Of a stretch of 64,000 nucleotides of DNA, positions 18,347-25,607 are shown in pieces. The translations under genes and the position numbers were made by a program. This DNA comes from Candidatus Syntrophocurvum alkaliphilum (GTDB lineage: Bacteria > Bacillota > Syntrophomonadia > Syntrophomonadales > Syntrophomonadaceae): contig NZ_CP046457.1 of NCBI RefSeq assembly GCF_009734445.1, positions 1,916,001 through 1,980,000 of the forward strand. Direction: 5' to 3'. Numbering within the stretch: the first letter of the stretch is position 1; each line of letters starts with the position of its first letter. The notes under the pieces are model-generated. The model worked only from the letters and a program-made list of their open reading frames with translations. It made no database searches and was not told the origin of the DNA.

Positions 18347-18760
18347 ACTATGCAAAGGTTTTGCGACAGTACTTAAAAAAACGAGATTTCACTTTATATA
18401 TAACAAATTTATTATACAACAAAATTCGTTAAAATTATCCTTAAGTTTACATAAAGTTTTCTTTAAGAAATTTAAATATTAAGTTGATACGGTTTTTTCT
18501 CTTTTGTATCTAGGCCATAATGATTTGTTTTTCTTGAAGATAGTGACAGTTGTTAAGGGAGTAACTGGTGGCAGTTTTTTGGTAGGCATAGTTAGGCTAC
18601 TGGTTGCAGAATTCAAATTCTGCAGTGAGTTTTGATTGGCTGATTTTGGTAGGTTTTGTTGTGGTTGTGAGGTTTTTGGGTTGTGCTTCTAGTTGGTTAT
18701 AGTTTATAGAAGGAACATCAAACAAAGAACCGTTTCCTGTTTTGAACTGACCCCTTCCTT

Positions 18761-18895
18761 TATATACGTGTATTGGTTAATTTTGTTATTTATTTCAATG
18801 GGAATAGGAAAAACAGCTCTCTTTTGGATTTCTCCGTAAGAGAGCTGTAATTATTAAGTATATCCTATTCAAGTCAAGAACCGTCCCCGCTTGAC
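18761..18895 (-). repeat. Direct repeat copy 1 (about 130 bp)
   Basis: This stretch matches 19798-19930 over its whole length: TATTGGTTAATTTTGTTATT, an inverted ACAGCTCTC stem, GTAATTATTAA and GTCAAGAACCGTCCCCGCTT. Each copy lies downstream of a 3'-exon-like coding piece (18925-19410 and 20029-20886). The units were probably duplicated together. Confidence 0.85.
18813..18848 (-). terminator. Terminator in direct repeat copy 1
   Basis: ACAGCTCTCTT (18813-18823) pairs with AAGAGAGCTGT (18838-18848); on the minus strand TTTTTCC follows. It closes the coding piece at 18925-19410. Confidence 0.85.
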
Positions 18896-18924
18896 CATGT
18901 CACAAATCTCCGTCCCCTTGTGTC

Positions 18925-19410
18925 TTAATTACCTGTTACTATAATATCATCGATGTACCACTGATTAATATTCATACTATTACCATCAAAGACCCAAGCT
19001 ATGTTAAATTCTTGTCCATCATATTCATTTAAGCAAATAGTGATTATCTCAGCAGTAATATTGTTGTTAGGTGTAATAGTCCACTCATCATCCCAGGTAT
19101 TCCCATCATCTGTTGATATCTGAACTTTCAAAGTATAACCACCTTCATAATCGTTTACAAAATGTTTGAAATTTAATTGCAAACTACTTGTTGTATTACC
19201 ATCAATCTCGGGAGTAATTAATTGGAAAACATCTGTAGCAGAAGGAGACCACTGAAATCGCATTTCGGGTATATCTCCACCTGCATTGCTTTGGTCCACT
19301 ACTCCCCAGTTGTCATGAGTTTTTGACCATCCGGTCGGTATTTCTCCTGTTGCAATCCCTGTGAAATCTTCACTAAATATTGTAGTTATACCACCATTAC
19401 CATTCCCGCC
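18925..19410 (-). CDS. Exon C: surface-protein C-terminal piece with choice-of-anchor-J-like domain, no own start
   Basis: The frame is open for 161 codons directly behind a group II intron domain V-VI module. There is no start codon with a ribosome site, and two stops (TAATAA) sit just upstream inside the intron. It begins GGNGNGGITTIFSEDF and continues with GEIPTGW, STDDGNTWDDEW and NINQWYIDDIIV. These features match the cleaved-adhesin / choice-of-anchor J beta-sandwich found in secreted proteins. I interpret it as a 3' exon that would be translated only after splicing to an upstream exon. It could instead be a remnant of a gene broken by the intron. A GTG at 19299 gives a shorter frame but cuts the domain. 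Confidence 0.6.
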   Translation of the reverse strand, partial: GGNGNGGITTIFSEDFTGIATGEIPTGWSKTHDNWGVVDQSNAGGDIPEMRFQWSPSATDVFQLITPEIDGNTTSSLQLNFKHFVNDYEGGYTLKVQISTDDGNTWDDEWTITPNNNITAEIITICLNEYDGQEFNIAWVFDGNSMNINQWYIDDIIVTGN

Positions 19411-19412
19411 TT

Positions 19413-19483
19413 ATTACAGTTAACTTTCAACTGCCTTTATAGCGGACCTTCACCGTACGTGCGACTTTCACCGCATACGGCGA
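19413..19483 (-). ncRNA. Group II intron domain V-VI module (copy C), best preserved
   Basis: Domain V lies at 19450-19483: UCGCCGUA, UGCGGU, GAAA, GUCGCA, bulge CG, UACGGUGA. It is exactly 34 nt with full pairing, GAAA tetraloop, 2-nt bulge and a CGC triad as known from class C introns. Domain VI follows, with stem CAGTT (19417-19421) / AACTG (19429-19433). The intron end is probably ...CTGTAAT at 19413, which fits the usual AY ending. GCTGACGGAT precedes domain V, as in copies A and B. Upstream domains I-III are absent; only about 100 bp before it resemble the other copies. Confidence 0.8.
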
Positions 19484-19797
19484 TCCGTCAGCGGTTATTG
19501 TGTGCAAAGGTTTCTTCCATAAAGCTGGGGAGAGCTTTATGGGTTTTACTTAAAATTTATACAATAGTATAAAAAATAGACTGGTTTTTTTATTCACCTC
19601 CAATAACACAAAAGATTAGTATTATTTTAGCTTCATTTTGCAAAAAATATATCACCCCTTAAGGGTGATATTAGCTAATTTCCTATGTTTAGAATTGTTT
19701 GTTATAGATTTTTTGAAAATGATTGTTATTAAAAAAGGAAGGTCACATGAACAAGCTAGTCTTTTTATGGTTGCTTGTAGTGAAAATTCCTTGCTTA

Positions 19798-19930
19798 ATA
19801 TACATGTATTGGCTAATTTTGTTATTTGTTTAATGGGGATATGAAAAACAGCTCTCTTCAGGAGTTCTCCGTAAGAGAGCTGTAATTATTAAACAGATTC
19901 AATTCAAGTCAAGAACCGTCCCCGCTTGAC
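19798..19930 (-). repeat. Direct repeat copy 2 (about 130 bp)
   Basis: This is the second copy of the unit at 18761-18895, including terminator stem and GTCAAGAACCGTCCCCGCTT. It lies downstream of exon B in the same orientation. Confidence 0.85.
19848..19883 (-). terminator. Terminator in direct repeat copy 2
   Basis: ACAGCTCTCTT (19848-19858) pairs with AAGAGAGCTGT (19873-19883), with TTTTT after it on the minus strand. Confidence 0.85.
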
Positions 19931-19971
19931 AAAAAAACACCCCACAAGTGATCAATACCTGTGAGGTGTTT
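19931..19971 (-). terminator. Terminator directly after exon B
   Basis: On the minus strand AACACCTCACAGG and CTTGTGGGGTGTT form a stem followed by TTTTTTT. It lies 58 bp after the exon B stop codon. Confidence 0.85.
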
Positions 19972-20028
19972 CTTGAACCATAGGAAACGTACCCTTGGTT
20001 TATATATGATTTCATGTTGGGTCAGTTG

Positions 20029-20886
20029 TTATTGTAACGGCTCATAGGTTGCGGTAAAAACTAATTGTTTACCATTTTGTAGAATACCTTGACCTTCTCC
20101 AATGCTTACTGCTGGATCCGAACCAAAATTGTTGTTTACTGTGATGTTGGCAGTTGTGTTTTCGAAAATATAACCTTCATTTGCTGTCAATGTTACTACG
20201 GCTACTGGAGTGTCTTCTGCTTGCCATTTATCTCCCTCTCCAGTTGCTCCACTCCAAGTTGTGGATGTTGCAGTAGTGCCTCCTGTCACTGAATTGGCTT
20301 CCGGATCTGATTCTACTGACTCACCTTTATTTGGTGACACTAAATAGGTAAATACGCTTCCGATTTTTTGTGGCTCTGGTAACATTTCAAAGTCTATCGT
20401 CTTAGCCTCTCCTGATACTTCAAAGGTGCCATTAAAGTCATCGTGCTCTGCTAAGGTTGCTTTAATCCAGTAGTTACCATCTACCAGATCCTTGGCGGCA
20501 TCTCCTGATACATCTGTAATTACAGGGTCACCTACTCGTTGAGTACGGCCTTCATCAGAATACACTTCTATGGATACGTTCTCTATCTCATTTTCCTCTG
20601 AAAAAATTACCGTATATTCTGGATCATATGTATTTTTTTCGTCAACATTAATTGAACCATCTGCTGCTACTGTAACTACAATTGTCGCTGTATTATCCTC
20701 TTCATCTACAACAGTGATTGTTGCTGTTCCAGCACCTTCTGATGTAATTATGATTTCTTCATCATCGTAGCTTGCTGTTGCTATATCTTCATCTGAACTT
20801 GATACCTCATCAAAACTTCCTAAGTTTAGTTCACTCCTAAGCTGAACATACTCTGTTGCTGTTTGGAATTCATCACCATTCTCATC
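20029..20886 (-). CDS. Exon B: surface-protein C-terminal piece with Ig-like (Big) domain, no own start
   Basis: The frame is open for 285 codons directly behind domain V-VI copy B. The only in-frame start candidate (TTG at 20895) lies inside domain VI and has no ribosome site; stops TAGTAG lie just before it. It begins DENGDEFQTATEYVQLRSEL. A bacterial Ig-like segment follows (ATASYDDEEIIITSEGAGTA ... TIVVTV, about residues 38-75), then a beta domain around YTVIFSEENEIENVSIEVY and a final domain with VVTLTANEGYIFENTTANIT. It ends FTATYEPLQ. All of this is typical of extracellular repeat domains. I read it as a 3' exon or a gene whose 5' part was lost. Confidence 0.6.
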   Translation of the reverse strand, partial: DENGDEFQTATEYVQLRSELNLGSFDEVSSSDEDIATASYDDEEIIITSEGAGTATITVVDEEDNTATIVVTVAADGSINVDEKNTYDPEYTVIFSEENEIENVSIEVYSDEGRTQRVGDPVITDVSGDAAKDLVDGNYWIKATLAEHDDFNGTFEVSGEAKTIDFEMLPEPQKIGSVFTYLVSPNKGESVESDPEANSVTGGTTATSTTWSGATGEGDKWQAEDTPVAVVTLTANEGYIFENTTANITVNNNFGSDPAVSIGEGQGILQNGKQLVFTATYEPLQ

Positions 20887-20888
20887 TT

Positions 20889-20956
20889 CACCCAACTACT
20901 ATCTTGGGCTTATAATGAGCCTTCACCGTACAGGCCACTTTCATGGCATACGGCGA
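20889..20956 (-). ncRNA. Group II intron domain V-VI module (copy B)
   Basis: Domain V lies at 20923-20956: UCGCCGUA, UGCCAU, GAAA, GUGGCC, bulge UG, UACGGUGA. The distal stem differs from copy C at both sides (GCC/GGC versus GCG/CGC), a compensated change that supports the structure. Domain VI has stem CCCAA (20891-20895) / TTGGG (20904-20908). The boundary to exon B is near 20888/20889. GCTGACGGAT and CCTTTGCACA precede domain V as in copy C. Confidence 0.78.
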
Positions 20957-21264
20957 TCCGTCAGCAATTGTGCAAAGGGTTTGTGGCAGTTATTAATAAA
21001 AGGTGGGGAGTCCTCTTATATGCGCCACTTAAATGTTATTTTACTACAATATTCAACAAAATCCGTTTAAATCAACCTTAAGTTTATCTAAATTTATCTT
21101 TAAGAACAAGGAAGCACAGCTCCACTTACCCTATAAAAAATAGCCCCCCAAGAACTTTTATCCGTTCCTACGAGGCTAATTTTTTATACTTCTCTTTAGG
21201 GAATTCTACAAGTTTGCCATAGGAATTGCCCAGCACTTTAACCGTCTACCACATGGGGAGTATA
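20957..21264. other. Spacer between exon A and module B
   Basis: On the minus strand it holds the bidirectional terminator at 21141-21178, an AT-rich stretch that aligns with the region upstream of module D (TTCTTAAAGA ... AAACTTAAGG ... GGATTTTGTTG, about 21055-21100), and ACTCCCCACC with CCTTTGCACA leading into domain V. It may serve as a promoter-leader or as the 3' part of intron domain IV. No gene is seen. Confidence 0.5.
21141..21178. terminator. Bidirectional terminator-like hairpin
   Basis: TAGCCCCCCAAGAAC (21141-21155) pairs with GTTCCTACGAGGCTA (21164-21178). T-runs flank it on both strands. A related hairpin (AGCCCCGCAG ... CGAGGCT, about 21402-21432) lies inside intron A. Confidence 0.8.
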
Positions 21265-21290
21265 TTACCTTCTATCACCATTCTCGTTTT
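21265..21290 (-). CDS. Exon A: very short 3' exon, stop after seven codons
   Basis: Directly behind the proposed intron A end, the minus strand reads AA, then codons for NENGDRR and TAA at 21267-21265. It aligns base for base with the first bases of exons B and C (AA-GAT-GAG-AAT-GGT and AA-GGC-GGG-AAT-GGT). If intron A were spliced this exon would give a short tail only. Coding status is inferred from the alignment. Confidence 0.4.
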
Positions 21291-22000
21291 ATTACAGCTG
21301 ACTCATTAACTATCCACTGTCAACTGCTTTAATAGTAAGCCTTCACCGGGCAAGTGGCTTTTACCGCACACGGCGATCCGTCAGCGGTTAAAAATAAAGT
21401 ATAGCCCCGCAGAAACGATATCCACGAGGCTATTACTCTTTATTCAGACCTTTAGCGGTGCTCCCCAACACCTGATGGCTGATTATATTACCTTTGCACT
21501 TTTACCACTGACTGGGCCCCTTCGCTACTGCAAGTTTTATCCTTCCGCTATGTTACCATAGCGGTACAAACGGCTTGCTATCAACACTACTACGAGCCCG
21601 CTGCCATCTTATAGGTGTCACTGCTACCAGTAAAGCTCTTCCTATAAGACTTCAAACGTTCCATCCTGTTTATCCCTTGTTTTGATGGCCTTAGGCTCCC
21701 ATTTTTCAGATGTGAGAAAGTCTGGTTTAACAGCCTTAAATTGTACCAAACTCCTGCTATGCTATCTAAAGCATAGGGGCAGATGCCCAACTGAAGGCTA
21801 TTACAGGACATCTGCTAGCTCACCCTGGATCGTCATGGGTTCGTCTGCCTAGCCATAGCCACCTTTTAAGGAACCCCGCCTCTTTTTGAGTACGACTTCA
21901 CCTGACTTCACCCCTTTGGCTTACTGGAGCCTCACTGGATGCAGGAGGATTAGGCTTGTGGCTTGTAAGGCTGTTGCCACAGGTGGGATTTGCACCACAC
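21291..22000 (-). ncRNA. ORF-less group II intron (copy A), nearly full length
   Basis: The minus strand starts with GTGTG (22000-21996), which fits the GUGYG 5' consensus, and GTGGTGCAAATCCCAC. A long structured domain I follows. A domain III-like segment has CTCGTAGTAGTG (21596-21585) and hairpin CCGCTATG/CATAGCGG (21545-21564). A short domain IV hairpin, domain V at 21343-21376 and domain VI come last, with a perfect 8-bp stem (21295-21302 / 21319-21326). It ends CTGTAAT at 21291. Domain V is 34 nt but decayed: AAAA loop and mismatches in both stems. No maturase is encoded, so mobility would need one from elsewhere. The exact 5' end is uncertain (22000 to 22009). Confidence 0.7.
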
Positions 22001-22026
22001 CAAATCAACAGGACAGTTAGAGAAAA

Positions 22027-22068
22027 AGCCCCGCAGGTGAGCCTGCTTTGACTCTTGCCCACGGGGCT
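22027..22068 (-). terminator. Terminator of SLH gene 3, directly upstream of intron A
   Basis: On the minus strand AGCCCCG ... CGGGGCT form a stem with inner GGGC/GCTC pairing, and TTTTT follows. The intron starts about 25 nt further on. Group II introns of class C are known to insert just downstream of such hairpins. Confidence 0.85.
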
Positions 22069-22132
22069 CTTTTGAATTCTCCCCTTCGGTTACTGACTAG
22101 GTCAGCTTAGGAAGGAACGTTTCGTTTAGGTA

Positions 22133-25075
22133 TTATTCAGTTACATAGTCATTAGAATCAACTTCTACCTCTATTTCGTTTGAGTTAACATCATCTTCAA
22201 CTCTTACTATATAAGTTCCATCATCAGCTTCTTCATCACCATTTACTGTAATAGTAAAATTATCACCTGAAGCTTGTACAAAAAACTTATCATCATTGTT
22301 GCTACTAGTACCTGCTAAATTATCTCCTCCAACGTCATCAGAAGCATAAACTGCAATATTACCAACTTCTATTTCTGCTTCATAGTTATCATCAACTGAA
22401 ATAGTCAATTCATCATCTGTGATAGTTACTTGTTCTATTTCAATTTCTTTTACTAAAACATCAGCATCTACTAGCTCAACTACTGCTACTGCAGTTTCAC
22501 CATCTTCTCTGTAAAGGTTGATGATGTCTCCTCTAGCAATGTCACCTTTTTCGATAAGTACTGGATCATTTTCATTGTCATAGTAAATAGTATCACTATC
22601 TACTACAAAGTTTTGAGTACTTAATTCATCACCATCACCATCAAATGCAGTTATTACTTCAATGATGTTTCCACTAATTGATTTGATTTCGTAAGAACCA
22701 AAATCATCCCAATCGGAATCGTCTACATATATTTCACCTTGTTTTAGAGTAAAGGTAATTACTGTATCTTCTTCTACAGGATCACTATCACTATCGATAT
22801 AGTATTTCACTTCACCTTGTGGTAATAATAGATATGCATAGTCTCCATCAGCATCTCTACCAGTGTCTACTACCATAGCAATGTTTCCAGTTGTTCCTAC
22901 TAATTCACCATCATCTATAACGATATATTCAATGCTATTACCATCTAGAACTAATAATGCCTCATCAATAGACTCTGCAGCATCTAAGAAGTCTGCTACA
23001 TCTACTGTTTGTAAATCGCCATCGTCACGATGTAGATTGAATATTGCTGTGTTTGAAATGTCATATGATGATCCATCAGTTATTGGTACATCTGCACCAT
23101 CAACATCTACTGCATCATTTCCTGAACCTTTTACTGTTAGTATATTATCATCAGTTTCTGCCTCAAAATTCCATTCATCAACAGTTCCTTCAAAGTTATA
23201 TTCTAACTCTAATTCACCATCTGAGTTAATGCTGTATTTGATGAAATCATTTTTAATGTCGAATGTTGTACCATCATATACTTTAGCTAGATTTTCATCT
23301 GAGTCTTCTATAACATAAGTAGCTACAGAATCATCTGATCTAAAGATTGAAATTCCTTCTACTATTTGATTTCCGTCTAGTACTGATGCTTCACCATCAA
23401 CTATACCAAAGTTTCTGTCAGTTGCATCTACATCGGAAATAATTCCAACTACTTTTTCTGCTGGGTTCGTTAGTAGAACTACATCTTCACCTAGTAATTC
23501 ATATTCATCATCAATTCTATCAACATCTGTTGTTGCATCATAGAAATCAGATCCTGCATCAGCTGATAGCATAAATCCGTTTATTGCAACATCATACCAA
23601 GTTCCATCCACTCTTACTTCTGTAACATTTACGTCATCATTATCTGTAACAGTCCTAATAGACTCTAGTTCTCCAGGAACTTGAGCACTCTGAACAACTA
23701 ATAGTGTAACATCATATAAATCAGTTACATATACTACATCATTTTCTTGAATGTCTTCTAATTCTGCTGGTAGACCATTAACTAGAACAGCATAGTCTTC
23801 ATCAGCTAAGTTAGTTGTTCTAATATCACTGTTTTTGTATTGAACTCTTTCTCTGCTTAAGTTTACATTGTCTACTACGCCAGCGTTTCCGCTATCCCAA
23901 GTCCATCCTTTGATTAAAGCAATTCTGCCATCATCGTTTAATACAAAGTCTACGTTATCAACATTTACTTCTTCATCTTCTAGTGTAACTCCCTCTTCAG
24001 GTCTTTCTGCTCTTTCAAAATATTCTTCTAAATCACTTGCAGTTGCTCCAAGATAAGTTACATCTACTTCATCACCATCTTCATTTAAAGCTAGTCTGTA
24101 GTTTCTGTCATTAATTGTGAATTCATCTCTGTCATCTCTGTTAACTTCGATGTCATCAGCTGTTGCTGTTACAACGCCATAGTCTTGTACTGAAACGTAC
24201 ACAATGTCGCCGTCATCATTAGTAATGTAGTCTACAAATCTTTCTTTTACTTGATTCCAGCTTGGTACATTAGCAATAACAGCTGTTTCTGTTAACTCTA
24301 TAAGGTCACCAGAAGCATTAAATTCAAAAGCTATACCATCATCTAATGATACATCTGTAACTAATTGATCTGTTTCTACTGCAGACTCAAAGTTATCCTC
24401 TAGTAAACTATAAGATCTTGGATCTTCTTCATCTTCAAAAGTTTTTCTTGCTTCTGCAAACAAGTTGTCTGATGATCTATATTCAACTACATTTTGCTCT
24501 AACACTTCACTACCAACAAGAGCAACTTCTCCTCTGGTTGCAGCTTTGTTAGCAATAAATGAAATGTCATCTAATACTCCTAAGCTAGCAGCTTTAGAAA
24601 TATAATTTGATGGCCAGTTACCTGTTAGGTTGTCGTTGTAACCAAGGATTCTTAATAGAACTGTTACAACTTCAGCTTGAGTAATTTCGTCTTGAGGTCT
24701 GAAAGTTCCGTCTCCGTCACCTTGAACAAATTCTTGAGCAGCAGCTACGTTAATCCAGCCTGATGCCCAGTTATCTGCAGCAACGTCATTAAATTGTGTT
24801 GGAACTCCTTCCATACCACTTGCAACTCTTTCTAGTCCAGCAGTTACTACTGCTATTTTCGCGAACTCAGCGCGAGTAATTGTGTTATCTGGGGCAAATG
24901 TTCCATCTGGATATCCTTCTAGGATATCTAGTGCAGCTAGCTTATAAATAGCTGGTGTAGCATCAGCAGCAGGGTCAACATCACTAAACTGTGCTGCGCC
25001 AGCTGAGCCAACTATAGAGAACATGAAGAATGCTAATATTAATAGTGTTACTAGCTTGTTGTGTCTCTTTAGCAT
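22133..25075 (-). CDS. SLH-domain S-layer-type protein, paralogue 3 (980 residues)
   Basis: It has the same architecture as the other two: signal peptide, SLH repeats (FSDVDPAADATPAIYKLAAL, FNDVAADNWASGWINVAAAQ, YISKAASLGVLDD) in the first 200 residues and a long acidic, beta-rich body. After the common AVVELVD motif it has a unique tail of about 90 residues (VKEIEIEQVTITDDELTIS ... VRVEDDVNSNEIEVEV) that looks like an Ig-like or pre-albumin-like beta domain. It is anchored to the wall via pyruvylated polymer and probably part of the S-layer. The start has AAAGGGAGGAAA upstream. A strong terminator follows the stop. Its leader shares an element with SLH gene 1. Confidence 0.92.
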   Translation of the reverse strand: MLKRHNKLVTLLILAFFMFSIVGSAGAAQFSDVDPAADATPAIYKLAALDILEGYPDGTFAPDNTITRAEFAKIAVVTAGLERVASGMEGVPTQFNDVAADNWASGWINVAAAQEFVQGDGDGTFRPQDEITQAEVVTVLLRILGYNDNLTGNWPSNYISKAASLGVLDDISFIANKAATRGEVALVGSEVLEQNVVEYRSSDNLFAEARKTFEDEEDPRSYSLLEDNFESAVETDQLVTDVSLDDGIAFEFNASGDLIELTETAVIANVPSWNQVKERFVDYITNDDGDIVYVSVQDYGVVTATADDIEVNRDDRDEFTINDRNYRLALNEDGDEVDVTYLGATASDLEEYFERAERPEEGVTLEDEEVNVDNVDFVLNDDGRIALIKGWTWDSGNAGVVDNVNLSRERVQYKNSDIRTTNLADEDYAVLVNGLPAELEDIQENDVVYVTDLYDVTLLVVQSAQVPGELESIRTVTDNDDVNVTEVRVDGTWYDVAINGFMLSADAGSDFYDATTDVDRIDDEYELLGEDVVLLTNPAEKVVGIISDVDATDRNFGIVDGEASVLDGNQIVEGISIFRSDDSVATYVIEDSDENLAKVYDGTTFDIKNDFIKYSINSDGELELEYNFEGTVDEWNFEAETDDNILTVKGSGNDAVDVDGADVPITDGSSYDISNTAIFNLHRDDGDLQTVDVADFLDAAESIDEALLVLDGNSIEYIVIDDGELVGTTGNIAMVVDTGRDADGDYAYLLLPQGEVKYYIDSDSDPVEEDTVITFTLKQGEIYVDDSDWDDFGSYEIKSISGNIIEVITAFDGDGDELSTQNFVVDSDTIYYDNENDPVLIEKGDIARGDIINLYREDGETAVAVVELVDADVLVKEIEIEQVTITDDELTISVDDNYEAEIEVGNIAVYASDDVGGDNLAGTSSNNDDKFFVQASGDNFTITVNGDEEADDGTYIVRVEDDVNSNEIEVEVDSNDYVTE

Positions 25076-25607
25076 CTAGTATTTCCTCCCTTTAATAATA
25101 ATTTAAGTATTAAGTATAATTAGGTGATCACATTGTATGATTCCAATGTAAACTAGGTTAGGTGATCCAATCGTAACGGACTACATCTCCCCCTTTCTCG
25201 GGTTGGTTATATTATCCATAAAAATGGACTCCTTTGTTAAGACGCACACAAATATTATTTGTTCCAAAAAAACACTATTTTTTGAAAAAATAATTTGTGG
25301 TGGTCTACAATGGATAACCTGTAAAGATATGACCGCTAGACAAGTAAATGGTTAAGTATTTTCTCCCTCCTTTGGCTAAATAATCTTTTTTTGTTAAGTT
25401 TAATTAGGTCTTGCTAATTATGACGACAGGTTTACTTACAATGTTCCTTTTTTTTGTAAGTTTTTAAATAGTTTGGCATAATGCTTGTCCGATCGGTTTT
25501 TATAGACAAATGCACTTTTTTCCTATAAATTTATAAATTGGGTTATACACATATTTGCTTTTTAGCTTTATAATCTGTTTTAGAAATATAGCGAAGGGAG
25601 AGAAATA
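25076..25607. other. Divergent intergenic region: leader of SLH gene 3 (-) and promoter region of the 105-aa gene (+)
   Basis: It holds the leader element at 25211-25245, two imperfect repeats around TAGGTGATC (about 25121 and 25159), an AAAAAATA-rich hairpin (about 25255-25290) and AAAGGAGGGAG (about 25360-25375, minus strand). TATAAT (25570-25575, plus strand) is a possible -10 box for the 25608 gene. No other gene is seen. Confidence 0.5.
25211..25245 (-). promoter_or_regulatory. Conserved leader element upstream of SLH gene 3
   Basis: The minus strand reads GCGTCTTAACAAAGGAG, then a hairpin TCCAT/ATGGA and GATA, as upstream of SLH gene 1 (14774-14814). Close behind it GGGGGAG is followed by ATGTAG, a start-stop. 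Its role is unknown; it may stabilise the mRNA or control translation. Confidence 0.45.

Larger units (their letters stand above)
18253..18924. other. Intergenic region upstream of SLH gene 2
   Basis: From right to left on the minus strand it holds a terminator and direct-repeat copy (18761-18895), a degraded GGGGACGGTTC arm (about 18727-18752), a palindrome GCAGAATTCAAATTCTGC (18606-18623), GGCAGTTTTTTGGTAGG (about 18567), an AT-rich stretch homologous to the one upstream of the 20889-20956 module (TTCTTAAAGA ... AAACTTAAGG ... ATTTTGTTG, about 18390-18465), and the domain V-like module just before the SLH leader. No gene is seen. Confidence 0.6.
19484..20028. other. Spacer between exon B and module C
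   Basis: After the two terminators of exon B it is AT-rich. It holds a hairpin ATATCACCCTTAAGGGGTGATAT (about 19649-19671), a GGAGGTGAA sequence without a following start codon (about 19594-19602, minus strand), and the hairpin CCATAAAGCT/AGCTTTATGG just before domain V. No gene is seen. Confidence 0.55.

Noticed and set aside
19299-19299. GTG at 19299 as real start of the choice-of-anchor-J-like gene
   Set aside because: It would cut off the first strands of the domain (ITTIFSEDF...), and the GGGGAG before it is only two bases away. The open frame continues upstream to the intron end.
21590-21811. 73-codon minus-strand frame inside intron A
   Set aside because: It lies in the structured domain I-III part of the intron, has no ribosome site and shows no reverse-transcriptase or maturase motif.
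20863-22000. Cyclic di-GMP or cobalamin riboswitch
   Set aside because: GGTGCAAATCC near 21990 resembles part of a cobalamin riboswitch and the leader positions suggested a riboswitch, but conserved cores of either class are missing and the domain V hairpins explain the structure better.
22863-23318. Ser/Pro-rich open frames on the plus strand across the SLH genes
   Set aside because: They are antisense shadows of the long acidic SLH proteins: Asp/Glu codons read backwards give Ser-, Ile- and Val-rich frames. No ribosome sites, and the minus-strand genes are certain.
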